Shown here one piece after another: positions 24,518-34,561 of a stretch of 46,560 bases of DNA. The stretch comes from Thauera sp. Its GTDB lineage: Bacteria > Pseudomonadota > Gammaproteobacteria > Burkholderiales > Rhodocyclaceae. Made by a program: the position numbers and the translations under genes. Below the pieces are notes generated by a model. It saw nothing but the letters and a program-made list of their open reading frames with translations, was not told the origin of the DNA and did not search any database. Numbering within the stretch: position 1 is the first letter of the stretch; each line of letters starts with the position of its first letter. The DNA is taken from contig JAFLDS010000022.1 in assembly GCA_017302295.1 (NCBI GenBank), positions 1-46,560 on the forward strand. The letters are read 5' to 3'.

Positions 24518-24751
24518 CTATTCGATGCCGATCAGTTTCTGGATGATGGCCTTGGCGACGAAGCCGATGAAGCCGAGCCCCAGCCCGACGAACATCCACA
24601 TCGCGCCGTACTTGCCCGCCTTCGACTCTTTGGCGAGGTTGCCGATGATGAACAGCATGTAGAGGATCAGCGCCGTGAAGCAGACCTTGAGGGAGATGTC
24701 CTCGAATTCTGCAATCGTCAGGCCGAAGATCAGTACGTCGTTGTCCATCAC
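24518..24751 (-). CDS. Small DUF2788 membrane protein
   Basis: 77 residues with two hydrophobic segments (about 24-38, FTALILYMLFIIGNL; 50-68, MWMFVGLGLGFIGFVAKAI) joined by a basic AKESKAGKYGA turn, which is the DUF2788 pattern. Function is unknown. It lies between argG and ppnP on the same strand, 24 bases from argG, and may be read with either. The first two codons are both ATG. Confidence 0.8.
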   Translation of the reverse strand: MMDNDVLIFGLTIAEFEDISLKVCFTALILYMLFIIGNLAKESKAGKYGAMWMFVGLGLGFIGFVAKAIIQKLIGIE

Positions 24752-24775
24752 CGGATTTCCGTTTCTCAGCTTCGA

Positions 24776-26005
<1,230 letters not shown>

Positions 26006-26052
26006 GCTGTTTTCCTGTGTCTTCCGTGCTTGCGCACTTTTTGAGTAAGCAA

Positions 26053-26976
26053 TCAGTCCTCGATGCGGCCACGCATGAGGAATTCCATCAGCGCCTTTTG
26101 GGCGTGAAGCCGGTTCTCCGCCTCGTCCCACACGACCGACTGCGGGCCGTCGATGACCTCGGCGGTCACTTCCTCGCCACGGTGCGCCGGCAGGCAGTGC
26201 ATGAACAACGCGTCCTTGTGCGCGACCGACATCATCTCGGCGTCGACGCACCAGTCGGCGAAGGCCTTCATGCGCTTCTCGTTCTCCGCTTCCCAGCCCA
26301 TCGAGGTCCACACGTCGGTGGTGACGAGATCGGCGCCGCGGCAGGCGTCCATCGGGTCGGCGAACTGCTCGAAGTTGTCGGTGCCATAGAGTCCGGCGCG
26401 CTCGGGCTCGACTTCATAGCCCGGCGGAGTGGATACATGGACGTTGAAATCCAGCACCTCGGCTGCCTGCAGCCAGGTGTTGCACATGTTGTTGCTGTCG
26501 CCGATCCACGCCACCGTCTTGCCCTGGATCGGGCCGCGGTGCTCGATGTAGGTGAAGATGTCGGCGAGGATCTGGCAGGGGTGGTATTCGTTGGTGAGGC
26601 CGTTGATGACCGGCACGCGGGAGTTCGCCGCGAAGCGCTCGACGATCTCCTGCTCGAAGGTGCGGATCATCACGAGGTCGCTCATGCGCGAGATGACCTG
26701 GCCGGCGTCCTCGACCGGCTCGCCGCGCCCGAGTTGCGAGTCGCGCGTGTTGAGGTAGATCGCCGAGCCGCCGAGCTGCTGCATGCCCGCCTCGAACGAC
26801 AGCCGCGTGCGGGTGCTGGCCTTCTCGAAGATCATCACCAGCGTACGGTCGAACAGCGGGTGGTAGGGCTCGTAGCGCTTGAACTTGTCCTTGATCCACC
26901 TCGCGCGCTCGAACACGTAGTCGTAATCCTCGCGCGTGAAGTCCTTGAATTGCAGGTAGTGCCTGAGTGCGGTCAT
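26053..26976 (-). CDS. argF: Ornithine carbamoyltransferase
   Basis: 307 residues. It makes citrulline from ornithine and carbamoyl phosphate. The carbamoyl-phosphate loop [16 protein letters not shown] (about 50-65), [14 protein letters not shown], and the ornithine/catalytic block [13 protein letters not shown] are all intact. The chosen ATG at 26976 begins [13 protein letters not shown] and has an AAGGGGG site upstream; an ATG at 26994 would add six residues with the site too close. It starts 15 bases after the argD stop, so argD, argF and argG form an operon. Confidence 0.96.
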   Translation of the reverse strand: MTALRHYLQFKDFTREDYDYVFERARWIKDKFKRYEPYHPLFDRTLVMIFEKASTRTRLSFEAGMQQLGGSAIYLNTRDSQLGRGEPVEDAGQVISRMSDLVMIRTFEQEIVERFAANSRVPVINGLTNEYHPCQILADIFTYIEHRGPIQGKTVAWIGDSNNMCNTWLQAAEVLDFNVHVSTPPGYEVEPERAGLYGTDNFEQFADPMDACRGADLVTTDVWTSMGWEAENEKRMKAFADWCVDAEMMSVAHKDALFMHCLPAHRGEEVTAEVIDGPQSVVWDEAENRLHAQKALMEFLMRGRIED

Positions 26977-26990
26977 CGCTTGCGCCCCCT

Positions 26991-28166
26991 TCATCCCTGC
27001 GCGAGAAAGTCGCGGATCATCGGCGCCAGCGCGGCGACCAGCGCCCTCGCGTCGTCCTCGGAGAAGATCAGCGCCGGCAGCAGGCGCACCACGCGGTCGG
27101 CGGTGACGCTGATGAGGAGCCCCAGCTCCGCCGCGCTCGCCATGAGCGGACCGCAGGGGCGATCGAGCTCGATACCGATCATCAGGCCGCGGCCGCGGAT
27201 GTCGACGACGCCAGCGACATCCCTCAGCGCTTCGGCCAGGCCGTTGCGGATGTGAGCGCCGACGGCGACGGCGTTGTCCATCAGCTTGTCGTCGGTGATG
27301 GTGTCGAGCGTGGCCAGCGCGGCCGCGCACACCAGCGGATTTCCGCCGAAGGTGGAGCCGTGATTGCCCGGCTTGAACAGCCCGGCAGCGCGCCCCGAGG
27401 TGAGGACGGCACCGATCGGCACGCCCGACCCCAGACCCTTGGCCAGCGTCATCACGTCGGGCTTGACGCCCGCGTGCTGCCAGCCGAACCAGGTGCCGGT
27501 GCGACCGATGCCGCACTGCACTTCGTCGCAGATCAGCAGCCAGCCGCGCTCGTCGCAGATGGCGCGGACTTCGCGCAGGTAGGCGTCGTCGACCATGTTG
27601 ACGCCGCCCTCGCCCTGGATGACTTCGAGCATCACTGCGACCACGCTGTGATCGTGCTCACCCACGTGGCGGATCGCCTCGATGTCCTTGTACGGCACGC
27701 GGATGAAGCCCGACACCAGCGGTTCGAAACCGGCCTGCGCCTTGCGGTTGCCGGTGGCCGACAGCGTGGCCAGCGTGCGCCCGTGAAAGGCGTTCTCCAT
27801 CACGATGATGTGCGGCAGCTCGATGCCCTTGGTGTGGCCGTACATGCGCGCGAGTTTGATCGCACCTTCGTTGGCCTCGGCGCCGGAGTTGCCAAAGAAG
27901 ACTTCGTCCATCCCGGAGACTTCTGCGAGGCGGTCGGCGAGCCGCTCCTGCAGCGGGATGCGATACAGATTGGAGGTGTGGAGCAGCTTTCCGGCCTGTT
28001 CGGCGATGGCGCGCACGAGCCGCGGATGATTGTGGCCGAGGGTGGAAACGGCGATGCCCGACAAGGCATCGAGATAACGTTTGCCAGCCTCGTCATACAT
28101 CCACACCCCTTCGCCGTGGGTGAAAGCCACCGGGAGCCGGGCGTAGGTATTCATGACATGGGACAT
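26991..28166 (-). CDS. argD: Acetylornithine aminotransferase
   Basis: 391 residues, class III PLP aminotransferase. It converts N-acetylglutamate semialdehyde to N-acetylornithine, and homologues also serve lysine synthesis. Seen: FFGNSGAEANEGAIKLAR (phosphate-binding), AFHGRTLATLSATG, the aspartate in LLICDEVQCGIGRTG, the PLP lysine in TLAKGLGSGVPIGA, and STFGGNPLVCAAAL. The start at 28166 has GGGG upstream; 28154 (MNTYAR) is the alternative. It is the first gene of the arg operon. Confidence 0.95.
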   Translation of the reverse strand: MSHVMNTYARLPVAFTHGEGVWMYDEAGKRYLDALSGIAVSTLGHNHPRLVRAIAEQAGKLLHTSNLYRIPLQERLADRLAEVSGMDEVFFGNSGAEANEGAIKLARMYGHTKGIELPHIIVMENAFHGRTLATLSATGNRKAQAGFEPLVSGFIRVPYKDIEAIRHVGEHDHSVVAVMLEVIQGEGGVNMVDDAYLREVRAICDERGWLLICDEVQCGIGRTGTWFGWQHAGVKPDVMTLAKGLGSGVPIGAVLTSGRAAGLFKPGNHGSTFGGNPLVCAAALATLDTITDDKLMDNAVAVGAHIRNGLAEALRDVAGVVDIRGRGLMIGIELDRPCGPLMASAAELGLLISVTADRVVRLLPALIFSEDDARALVAALAPMIRDFLAQG

Positions 28167-28353
28167 GCGAAACCCCGAACAGGACGAAGCACAGAAACGC
28201 ACACGGCGGCATGGGCCGCCGTGCAGGAATAGCGCTGAATCTTAAGCCAAAACCGCTCGACCTGTACATATCCCGCGGCTTTGCGGGCCTTTCCGCGCAC
28301 AGGCGCCCCGCCGCGCAGGACCGGCGACTGCGCGGACCGTGGGCATCCGTTTC

Positions 28354-28362
28354 TGCTAGAAT
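28354..28362 (+). promoter_or_regulatory. Extended -10 promoter element upstream of the DUF3579 gene
   Basis: TGCTAGAAT has the TGn plus TAGAAT form of an extended -10 site. The -35 region is weak. Transcription would start near 28369, about 65 bases before the ATG. The rest of the 267-base divergent gap (28167-28433) shows nothing recognisable. Confidence 0.4.
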
Positions 28363-28433
28363 CACGGCCGTTTTGAGCAAAGTTGCGTCAGACGACAACG
28401 CCAGAACACCCCGTAGCCGCCAAGGCGTGAGAC

Positions 28434-28724
28434 ATGAACCAGAAGATCGAAAACTTCGTCATCATCGGGGTCACGAGGGAAGGAAGAAGGTTTCGCCCGA
28501 GCGACTGGGCCGATCGTCTGTGCGGCGTGATGTCGGCGTTCGGCGCCGACCGCCGCATGGCCTACTCCCCCTACGTGCGCCCCGGCTGCACCCTGAAGGG
28601 AGACAAGACCGTTCTGGTCGATGCGCGACTCCACGACGTGGAGCCGCTGGCGTACCGATTCTTGATCAACTTCGCCCACGACAACGAACTGCAGCTCGAC
28701 TGGATGGGCGACACGCCGATTTGA
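28434..28724 (+). CDS. DUF3579 protein
   Basis: 96 residues. The whole length matches DUF3579: NFVIIGVTREGRRFRPSDWADRLCGVMSAFG, then MAYSPYVRPGCTLKGDKTVLVDARL and a final NFAHDNELQLDWM. The family is largely betaproteobacterial and its function is unknown. Its place between an arg operon and rpsT/murJ is typical of that group. The ATG at 28434 has AAGGCGTGAG upstream. A double hairpin with a T-run follows. Confidence 0.88.
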   Translation: MNQKIENFVIIGVTREGRRFRPSDWADRLCGVMSAFGADRRMAYSPYVRPGCTLKGDKTVLVDARLHDVEPLAYRFLINFAHDNELQLDWMGDTPI

Positions 28725-28740
28725 TCCATCGACCATACGG

Positions 28741-28758
28741 TCGCGCTCAAGCGCGACT
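28741..28758. repeat. Hairpin sharing the core of a REP-like element
   Basis: gtcgcgc-tcaa-gcgcgac forms a 7-base stem. The inner 14 bases cgcgctcaagcgcg recur exactly at 30846-30859 inside the REP-like element. It also lies just after the DUF3579 stop and could act in its 3' end. Confidence 0.5.
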
Positions 28759-28782
28759 TTCTCGGTCAAGCGCAGAAAATCA

Positions 28783-28808
28783 AAAAGCGACCCGCAGGTC
28801 GCTTTTTT
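28783..28808. terminator. Bidirectional rho-independent terminator
   Basis: aaaaagcgacc pairs with ggtcgcttttt around a cgca loop. The flanking A and T runs allow termination in both directions, serving DUF3579 (plus) and rpsT (minus), which converge here. Confidence 0.92.
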
Positions 28809-28847
28809 GCTGCAGGACGAACCTGCTACAACCGGATCGCAGAACGA

Positions 28848-29114
28848 TCAGGCAGCCATCGACTTGACGGCAGCCGACAGGCGGCTCTTGTGGCGAGCGG
28901 CCTTGTTCTTGTGGATGATGTCCTTGTCAGCGATGCTGTCGATGGTGCTCATCGAGGTGCGAAAGACCGACTGAGCCGCCGCCTTGTCGCCACCCACGAT
29001 AGCCTTGCGAACGGCTTTGATCGCGGTGCGCAGGCGCGAACGAAGACTGGCGTTGTGAGCGCGAGCCTTGGTTGCCTGGCGGGCGCGCTTGCGGGCTTGA
29101 GCCGAGTTGGCCAT
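28848..29114 (-). CDS. rpsT: 30S ribosomal protein S20
   Basis: 88 residues. [35 protein letters not shown] and [23 protein letters not shown] are characteristic of S20, the helical protein that binds 16S rRNA near helices 9 and 44. It stands alone and is divergent from murJ, the usual arrangement in many proteobacteria. Confidence 0.97.
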   Translation of the reverse strand: MANSAQARKRARQATKARAHNASLRSRLRTAIKAVRKAIVGGDKAAAQSVFRTSMSTIDSIADKDIIHKNKAARHKSRLSAAVKSMAA

Positions 29115-29262
29115 AACGTGATTCCTGAATTAGGTGGTTCTTGAAAGCCCGCGATTGTATCCACGAAGAACGCCGGATGCAAGCGAGATTTCCGTTCGAG
29201 CGCTTCGGCCGGCTATCATGCCGGCTTTCTCCCGCTTCGGCTCCACCAGGCGCCTCCCCCGC

Positions 29263-30798
29263 ATGAACCTGCTGCGCGCCCTCGCCACCGTAAGTGGCAT
29301 GACCCTGCTGTCCCGCATCCTCGGTTTCGTCCGCGACTTCGTCATCGCACGCGCCTTCGGCGCCGGCATGGCAACAGACGCCTTCTTCGTCGCCTTCCGC
29401 CTCCCCAACCTGCTGCGCAGGATGTTCGCCGAAGGCGCATTCTCGCAGGCCTTCGTTCCCATCCTTGCCGAATACAAGAACAAGCAGGGCTCGGAGGCCA
29501 CGCACACGCTGGTGAACCGCGTGGCGACGCTGCTCGGCCTGGTGGTCGCGGTGGTGGCCGCGCTCGGTGCGCTCGCGGCACCGGCGATCATCTACGTATC
29601 GGCTCCCGGCTTCTCCGGCGACCCGGGCAAGTTCGAGCTGACGGTGGAGCTGACCCGCATCACCTTTCCCTACATCTTCTTCATGTCGCTGGTGGCGCTG
29701 GCGGGCGGCGCGCTCAACACCTGGAGCAGATTCGCCATTCCGGCCTTCACGCCGGTGCTGCTGAACCTGAGCTTCATCGGCATGGCGCTGTTCGCCGCGC
29801 CCTACTTCGATCCGCCGGTGCTGGCGCTGGCGTGGGCGGTGTTCATCGGCGGGCTGCTGCAACTCGCGCTGCAGCTGCGGCCGCTGCGGCAGATCGGGCT
29901 GCTGCCGAAGTTCGACCTCAACCTCTCCGATCCCGGCGTGCGACGCGTCATGAAGCTGATGGCGCCGGCCATCCTCGGCGTGTCGGTGAGCCAGATCTCG
30001 CTCCTGATCAACACCATCTTCGCCTCCTTCCTCGAGAGCGGCAGCGTGTCCTGGCTCTACTACGCCGACCGCCTCATGGAATTTCCGTCCGGGCTGCTGG
30101 GCGTGGCGCTAGGCACCATCCTGCTGCCGAGCCTCGCCAAGCTGCACGCCGACGACAAGCAAGAGGCGTTTTCGTCGCTGCTCGACTGGGGCCTGCGCCT
30201 GACGCTGATGCTGACCCTGCCCGCCGCGCTGGGCCTGGCGCTGCTGTCGGTGCCGCTGGTGGCGACGCTGTTCAACTACGGCGCATTCAGCGCGAGCGAC
30301 GTCATGCAGACGCGCAGCGCGCTGGTAGCCTACAGCGTGGGGCTGACGGGCCTGATCCTGGTGAAGGTGCTGGCACCCGGCTTCTATGCGCGCCAGGATA
30401 TCCGCACGCCGGTGAAGATCGCGCTCGTCACCCTCGCCGCCACCCAGTTGATGAACCTTGCCTTCATTCTGCCGCTGCGCCATGCCGGACTGGCGTTGGC
30501 GATCGGCCTGGCCTCGTGCCTGAACGCGACGCTGCTGTACCGCGGCCTGCGCCGGCGCAAGGTGTATGTGCCGCAGCCCGGATGGGGCCGCTTCGCGCTC
30601 AAGCTATTGGTGGCCCTGGTGGCGATGGGGGCGGTGCTGTGGTTTGGCAGCGGTCCGGAGGCACGGTGGGTGGAAATTCACGGGCTCGAGCGCGGATTGC
30701 GCCTGACGGCGGTGATCCTTGCCGGCGCGGTGACGTATTTCGCCACGCTGTTCGCGCTCGGCTTCCGCCTGCGCGATTTCCGCCGCCGCGCTGCGTAG
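29263..30798 (+). CDS. murJ: Lipid II flippase MurJ (MviN)
   Basis: 511 residues, about 14 membrane segments. The N-terminus [25 protein letters not shown] and the conserved [39 protein letters not shown] are MurJ hallmarks. MurJ moves lipid-linked peptidoglycan precursors across the inner membrane. The ATG at 29263 gives the usual start. In-frame codons upstream lack similarity. The gene ends before a REP-like element that separates it from the convergent LysR gene. Confidence 0.96.
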   Translation: MNLLRALATVSGMTLLSRILGFVRDFVIARAFGAGMATDAFFVAFRLPNLLRRMFAEGAFSQAFVPILAEYKNKQGSEATHTLVNRVATLLGLVVAVVAALGALAAPAIIYVSAPGFSGDPGKFELTVELTRITFPYIFFMSLVALAGGALNTWSRFAIPAFTPVLLNLSFIGMALFAAPYFDPPVLALAWAVFIGGLLQLALQLRPLRQIGLLPKFDLNLSDPGVRRVMKLMAPAILGVSVSQISLLINTIFASFLESGSVSWLYYADRLMEFPSGLLGVALGTILLPSLAKLHADDKQEAFSSLLDWGLRLTLMLTLPAALGLALLSVPLVATLFNYGAFSASDVMQTRSALVAYSVGLTGLILVKVLAPGFYARQDIRTPVKIALVTLAATQLMNLAFILPLRHAGLALAIGLASCLNATLLYRGLRRRKVYVPQPGWGRFALKLLVALVAMGAVLWFGSGPEARWVEIHGLERGLRLTAVILAGAVTYFATLFALGFRLRDFRRRAA

Positions 30799-30809
30799 TG
30801 ACGCTCAGC

Positions 30810-30892
30810 GCAAGGCGCCATCGGATCGCGACTTGGAGGAGCACTCGCGCTCAAGCGCGCTCCCACCTCGCGTTGCGATGGCGCCGCCTTGC
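30810..30892. repeat. REP-like nested palindromic element
   Basis: Outer arms gcaaggcgccatcg (30810-30823) and cgatggcgccgccttgc (30876-30892, one 3-base insertion) enclose an inner imperfect palindrome around cgcgctcaagcgcg (30846-30859). On the minus strand the inner part reads GTGGGAGCGCGCTTGAGCG, like the GTGG/GTAG-headed REP sequences mobilised by RAYT transposases. It lies between the convergent murJ and LysR genes, a usual place for REPs. Confidence 0.6.
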
Positions 30893-30919
30893 AGGAGCGG
30901 GCATGACCGCGGTGACGCA

Positions 30920-31846
30920 TCATGGCACCGGCGGCAGCGGGATCTGGTCGCTGCGCTGCGCACCCGCAGTAAAGCTGCGGCAATCCTGCAGGAATTGACG
31001 GATGGCAGCGGTGTGGTACTTGCCGCGGTGCCAGACGAAATTGAAGCTGCGCCGCAGGTCCAGATCGGGCGTCTCGACCGCCACCAGGCTGCCGCGGCGA
31101 AAGGCGTCGCGCAAAGCGAGCCGTGAAATGCAGCCGATGCCCAGACCGCTTTCCACAGCCCGTTTCACCGCCTCGGTGTGCTCGAGTTCCAGCCGCGGCG
31201 TGATCCCGCGCGGCAGATGCCGCAGCGCTTCATTGAAGGTCTCGCGCGTGCCGGAGCCCAGTTCGCGCAGGATCCAGGGCTGCACCGCCAACTCCTCCGC
31301 TGTCGCGACACGTCGAAGCGCGAGCGGATGGTCCGGCGCGCAGAACACGACAAGTTCATCCTCGACCCAGGGCTCCGAGTCCAGTTCGGCATCACGCACC
31401 TGGCCTTCAATCAGGCCGAGGTCGATTTCGTAATGCAGCAGCTGGCTGGCGATCGTCGCGGTGTTGTGCACCTGCAACTGCACCCGGCTCTCGGGATGGC
31501 GCTGCAGATAGCCGGCGACGATCAGCGGTAGCAGGTAGTTGCCGATGGTCAGCGTGGCGCCGACGCGCAGATCGCCCAGGCCGCGCTCGCCGCGCAGCAT
31601 GGCTTCGATCTCGGCGGCGCGGTCGAGCAGTTCGACCGCGCGCGGCAACAGCAGTCGCCCCTGTTCGTTCAGCCGCAGGCGCTTGCCGTGGCGATCGAAG
31701 AGCTGCTGCGAAAACTGGTTCTCGAGCTCGGCCAGCGCAGAACTCGCAGCCGACTGCGACAGGCTCAGCGCCTCGGCGGCACGAGACACGCTCTCGCTGC
31801 GGGCAACGGCGACGAAGACCTCGATCTGGCGGATCGTGTATCGCAT
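30920..31846 (-). CDS. LysR-type transcriptional regulator (FinR-like by context)
   Basis: 308 residues. The N-terminal winged helix-turn-helix is clear (IRQIEVFVAVARSESVSRAAEALSLSQSAASSALAELENQ). The effector domain follows, with LRVGATLTIGNYLLPLIV at the first subdomain and GLGIGCISRLAL near the end. The overall form resembles CysL/CbbR-type LysR proteins. It is divergent from fpr over a 99-base gap. In Pseudomonas putida the LysR protein FinR lies in just this place and activates fpr under superoxide stress. A matching role here is inference from context. Confidence 0.85.
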   Translation of the reverse strand: MRYTIRQIEVFVAVARSESVSRAAEALSLSQSAASSALAELENQFSQQLFDRHGKRLRLNEQGRLLLPRAVELLDRAAEIEAMLRGERGLGDLRVGATLTIGNYLLPLIVAGYLQRHPESRVQLQVHNTATIASQLLHYEIDLGLIEGQVRDAELDSEPWVEDELVVFCAPDHPLALRRVATAEELAVQPWILRELGSGTRETFNEALRHLPRGITPRLELEHTEAVKRAVESGLGIGCISRLALRDAFRRGSLVAVETPDLDLRRSFNFVWHRGKYHTAAIRQFLQDCRSFTAGAQRSDQIPLPPVP

Positions 31847-31871
31847 ATCTATTTAACCGATGAGTTATATC

Positions 31872-31882
31872 CGAATTATTCG
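31872..31882. promoter_or_regulatory. Candidate LysR binding palindrome in the lysR/fpr gap
   Basis: CGAAT-T-ATTCG is a perfect 11-base palindrome near the middle of the 99-base divergent gap. It is flanked by looser inverted arms, ttaaccgat (near 31855) and atcggtaa (near 31887). Position and form fit a LysR T-N11-A-type recognition site. Confidence 0.45.
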
Positions 31883-31945
31883 CTTAATCGGTAAGTCACG
31901 CATCCCTAAAATTGCTTCAACGTCCTTACGAGCTACCGGATCACC

Positions 31946-32722
31946 ATGAGCAACCTGCGCACCGAACGTGTCCTCAGCGTCCGTCACTGGAACGAGTCCC
32001 TCTTCACCTTCCGCACCACCCGCGACCCCGGCCTGCGCTTCGAGAACGGCCAGTTCGTCATGATCGGGCTCGACGTCGACGGTCGCCCGCTGACGCGCGC
32101 CTACAGTATCGCCAGCCCGAACTACGAGGAGCATCTGGAGTTCTTCAGCATCAAAGTGCCTGACGGCCCGCTGACCTCGCGCCTGCAGCATCTCAAGGAA
32201 GGCGACGAGATCGTCGTCAGCAAGAAGCCCACCGGCACGCTGGTGCTGCACGACCTGCACCCCGGCAAGCACCTCTACCTGCTGTCGACCGGCACCGGGC
32301 TGGCGCCTTTCATGAGTGTGATCCAGGACCCCGAGACCTACGACCGTTTCGAGAAGGTGATCCTGGTGCATGGCGTGCGCACGGTGTCCGAGCTGGCCTA
32401 TTCGGACTTCATCACCCGCGAGCTGCCGGAGAACGAATTCTTCGGCGACTTCGTGCGCGAGAAGCTCATCTACTATCCCACCGTGACCCGCGAGCGCTTC
32501 CGCAACATGGGCAGGGTCACCGACCTCATCGAGTCGGGAAAGCTGTTCGAGGACATCGGCCTCGCGCCGCTGCACCCGGCCCGCGACCGGGTGATGATCT
32601 GCGGCAGCCAGGCGATGATCACCGATACCTGCAAGCTGCTCGATGCACGCAATTTCCGCGTCTCGCACCGTATCGGCGAACCGGGTGACTACGTGATCGA
32701 GCGCGCCTTCGTGGAGAAGTAA
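31946..32722 (+). CDS. fpr: Ferredoxin/flavodoxin--NADP+ reductase
   Basis: 258 residues, the short bacterial Fpr type. Seen: the FAD-binding RAYSIASPNYEEHLEFFSIKV (about 52-72), the GTGLAPFMS nucleotide-binding loop (about 116-124), VILVHGVRTVSELAY, MICGSQAMI, and the C-terminal ERAFVEK. The enzyme exchanges electrons between NADPH and ferredoxin or flavodoxin, supporting iron-sulfur repair and oxidative-stress defence. Control by the divergent LysR protein is likely. Confidence 0.95.
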   Translation: MSNLRTERVLSVRHWNESLFTFRTTRDPGLRFENGQFVMIGLDVDGRPLTRAYSIASPNYEEHLEFFSIKVPDGPLTSRLQHLKEGDEIVVSKKPTGTLVLHDLHPGKHLYLLSTGTGLAPFMSVIQDPETYDRFEKVILVHGVRTVSELAYSDFITRELPENEFFGDFVREKLIYYPTVTRERFRNMGRVTDLIESGKLFEDIGLAPLHPARDRVMICGSQAMITDTCKLLDARNFRVSHRIGEPGDYVIERAFVEK

Positions 32723-32832
32723 GGCGTGGCGCCAGCGCTGGGGTAAACTGTTGGGCTTGCACTGCGGCGCGTCTCTTCGGACACGCTTCGCCGCAGCAAG
32801 CCTGAACAATCCCCTTTTGCAGGAATCCCAGC

Positions 32833-34497
32833 GTGGCCCAATACGTCATGTCGATGCTGCGGGTGTCGAAGATCGTCCCGCCCAAGCGTCAGATCATCAA
32901 GGACATCTCCCTCTCCTTTTTCCCCGGCGCGAAGATCGGCCTGCTCGGCCTGAACGGCTCGGGCAAATCCACCGTGCTGCGCATCATGGCCGGCGTCGAC
33001 AAGGAGTTCGACGGCGAAGTCCAGCACCTGGCGGGCCAGCGCATCGGCTACCTGCCGCAGGAACCGGAACTCGACCCCGGCAGGACGGTGAAGGAAGAAG
33101 TGGAATCCGGCCTGGGCGAAATCCTCGAGGCGCGCCAGAAGCTGGAAGAGGTCTACGCGGCCTACGCCGAACCCGATGCCGATTTCGACAAGCTCGCTGA
33201 AGAGCAGGCGAAGTACGAGAACATCCTGGCGACCGCGGGCAGCGACATCGACAACCAGATGGAGATTGCCGCCGACGCGCTGCGCCTGCCGCCCTGGGAC
33301 GCAGCGATCGGCAATCTCTCCGGCGGCGAGAAGCGCCGCGTCGCGCTGTGCAAGCTGCTGCTGTCCAAGCCCGACATGCTGCTGCTGGACGAACCCACCA
33401 ACCACCTCGACGCCGAATCGGTCGAGTGGCTGGAGCAGTTCCTGACGCGCTTCCCCGGCACCGTGGTGGCCGTCACCCACGACCGCTACTTCCTCGACAA
33501 CGCCGCCGAGTGGATCCTCGAACTCGACCGCGGCCACGGCATCCCGTGGAAGGGTAACTACTCGTCCTGGCTGGAGCAGAAGGGCGACCGCCTGGCGCAG
33601 GAAGCCAAGCAGGAAGCCGCACACCAGAAGGCGATGAAGACCGAACTGGAATGGGCGCGCTCCAATCCCAAGGCGCGACAGGCCAAATCCAAGGCGCGTC
33701 TGGCCCGCTACGAGGAAATGGCCAGCGTCGAATACCAGCGCCGCAACGAAACGCAGGAAATCTTCATCCCGCCCGGCGAGCGCCTGGGCGACAAGGTGAT
33801 CGAGTTCAACGGCGTGACCAAGGCCTTCGGCGACAAGCTGCTGATGGACAACGTCAGCTTCAGCATTCCGCCGGGTGCCATCGTCGGCGTGATCGGCCCC
33901 AACGGCGCGGGTAAATCGACGCTGTTCAAGATGATCGAGGGTCGCGACAAGCCGGACGCAGGCGAAGTCGTCATCGGCTCGACGGTGAAGATCGCCGCGG
34001 TCGACCAGACGCGCGAAGGCCTGGCCAACGACAAGACCGTGTTCGAGGCGATCTCGGACGGCGCCGACGTGCTCACCGTGGGCCGCTTCGAGATGCCCAG
34101 CCGCGCCTACATCGGCCGCTTCAACTTCAAGGGTGGCGACCAGCAGAAGATCGTCGGCAATCTGTCGGGCGGCGAACGCGGCCGGCTCCACCTCGCCAAG
34201 ACGCTGATCCAGGGTGGCAACGTGCTGCTGCTGGACGAACCGTCCAACGACCTCGATGTGGAAACGCTGCGGGCGCTGGAAGATGCGCTACTGGAATTCG
34301 CCGGCTGCGCGATGGTGATCTCGCACGACCGCTGGTTCCTCGACCGCATCTGTACGCACATCCTGGCGGCCGAAGGCGATTCGCAATGGACCTTCTTCGC
34401 CGGTAACTTCCACGAATACGAGGAAGACAAGAAGAAGCGCCTGGGCGAGGAAGGCGCCAAGCCCAAGCGCATCCGCTACAAGCCGATCACGCGCTGA
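32833..34497 (+). CDS. ettA: Energy-dependent translational throttle protein EttA
   Basis: 554 residues with two ABC domains. Domain 1: Walker A GLNGSGKST (about 38-46), signature LSGGEKRRV, Walker B LLLDEPTNHLD. A charged linker arm follows (EWARSNPKARQAKSKARLARYEEM), with the P-site tRNA interaction motif of ABC-F proteins. Domain 2: GPNGAGKST, LSGGERGRL, LLLDEPSNDLD. EttA binds the ribosomal E site and slows the first peptide bond when ATP is low. The start MAQYVMSMLRVSKIVPP is typical. A structured leader with a TTCG tetraloop hairpin (about 32763-32795) precedes it. Confidence 0.95.
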   Translation: MAQYVMSMLRVSKIVPPKRQIIKDISLSFFPGAKIGLLGLNGSGKSTVLRIMAGVDKEFDGEVQHLAGQRIGYLPQEPELDPGRTVKEEVESGLGEILEARQKLEEVYAAYAEPDADFDKLAEEQAKYENILATAGSDIDNQMEIAADALRLPPWDAAIGNLSGGEKRRVALCKLLLSKPDMLLLDEPTNHLDAESVEWLEQFLTRFPGTVVAVTHDRYFLDNAAEWILELDRGHGIPWKGNYSSWLEQKGDRLAQEAKQEAAHQKAMKTELEWARSNPKARQAKSKARLARYEEMASVEYQRRNETQEIFIPPGERLGDKVIEFNGVTKAFGDKLLMDNVSFSIPPGAIVGVIGPNGAGKSTLFKMIEGRDKPDAGEVVIGSTVKIAAVDQTREGLANDKTVFEAISDGADVLTVGRFEMPSRAYIGRFNFKGGDQQKIVGNLSGGERGRLHLAKTLIQGGNVLLLDEPSNDLDVETLRALEDALLEFAGCAMVISHDRWFLDRICTHILAAEGDSQWTFFAGNFHEYEEDKKKRLGEEGAKPKRIRYKPITR

Positions 34498-34509
34498 CCG
34501 GTTGAAAAG

Positions 34510-34537
34510 CGGCAGCCCCCGGTGGCGGAGGCTGCCG
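34510..34537. terminator. Hairpin between convergent ettA and the DUF2249 gene
   Basis: cggcagcc (34510-34517) pairs with ggctgccg (34530-34537). It lies 13 bases after the ettA stop. There is no clear T-run, so the terminator role is tentative. Confidence 0.4.
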
Positions 34538-34561
34538 GGTGCGATTGGCTCTGCGACTGAC

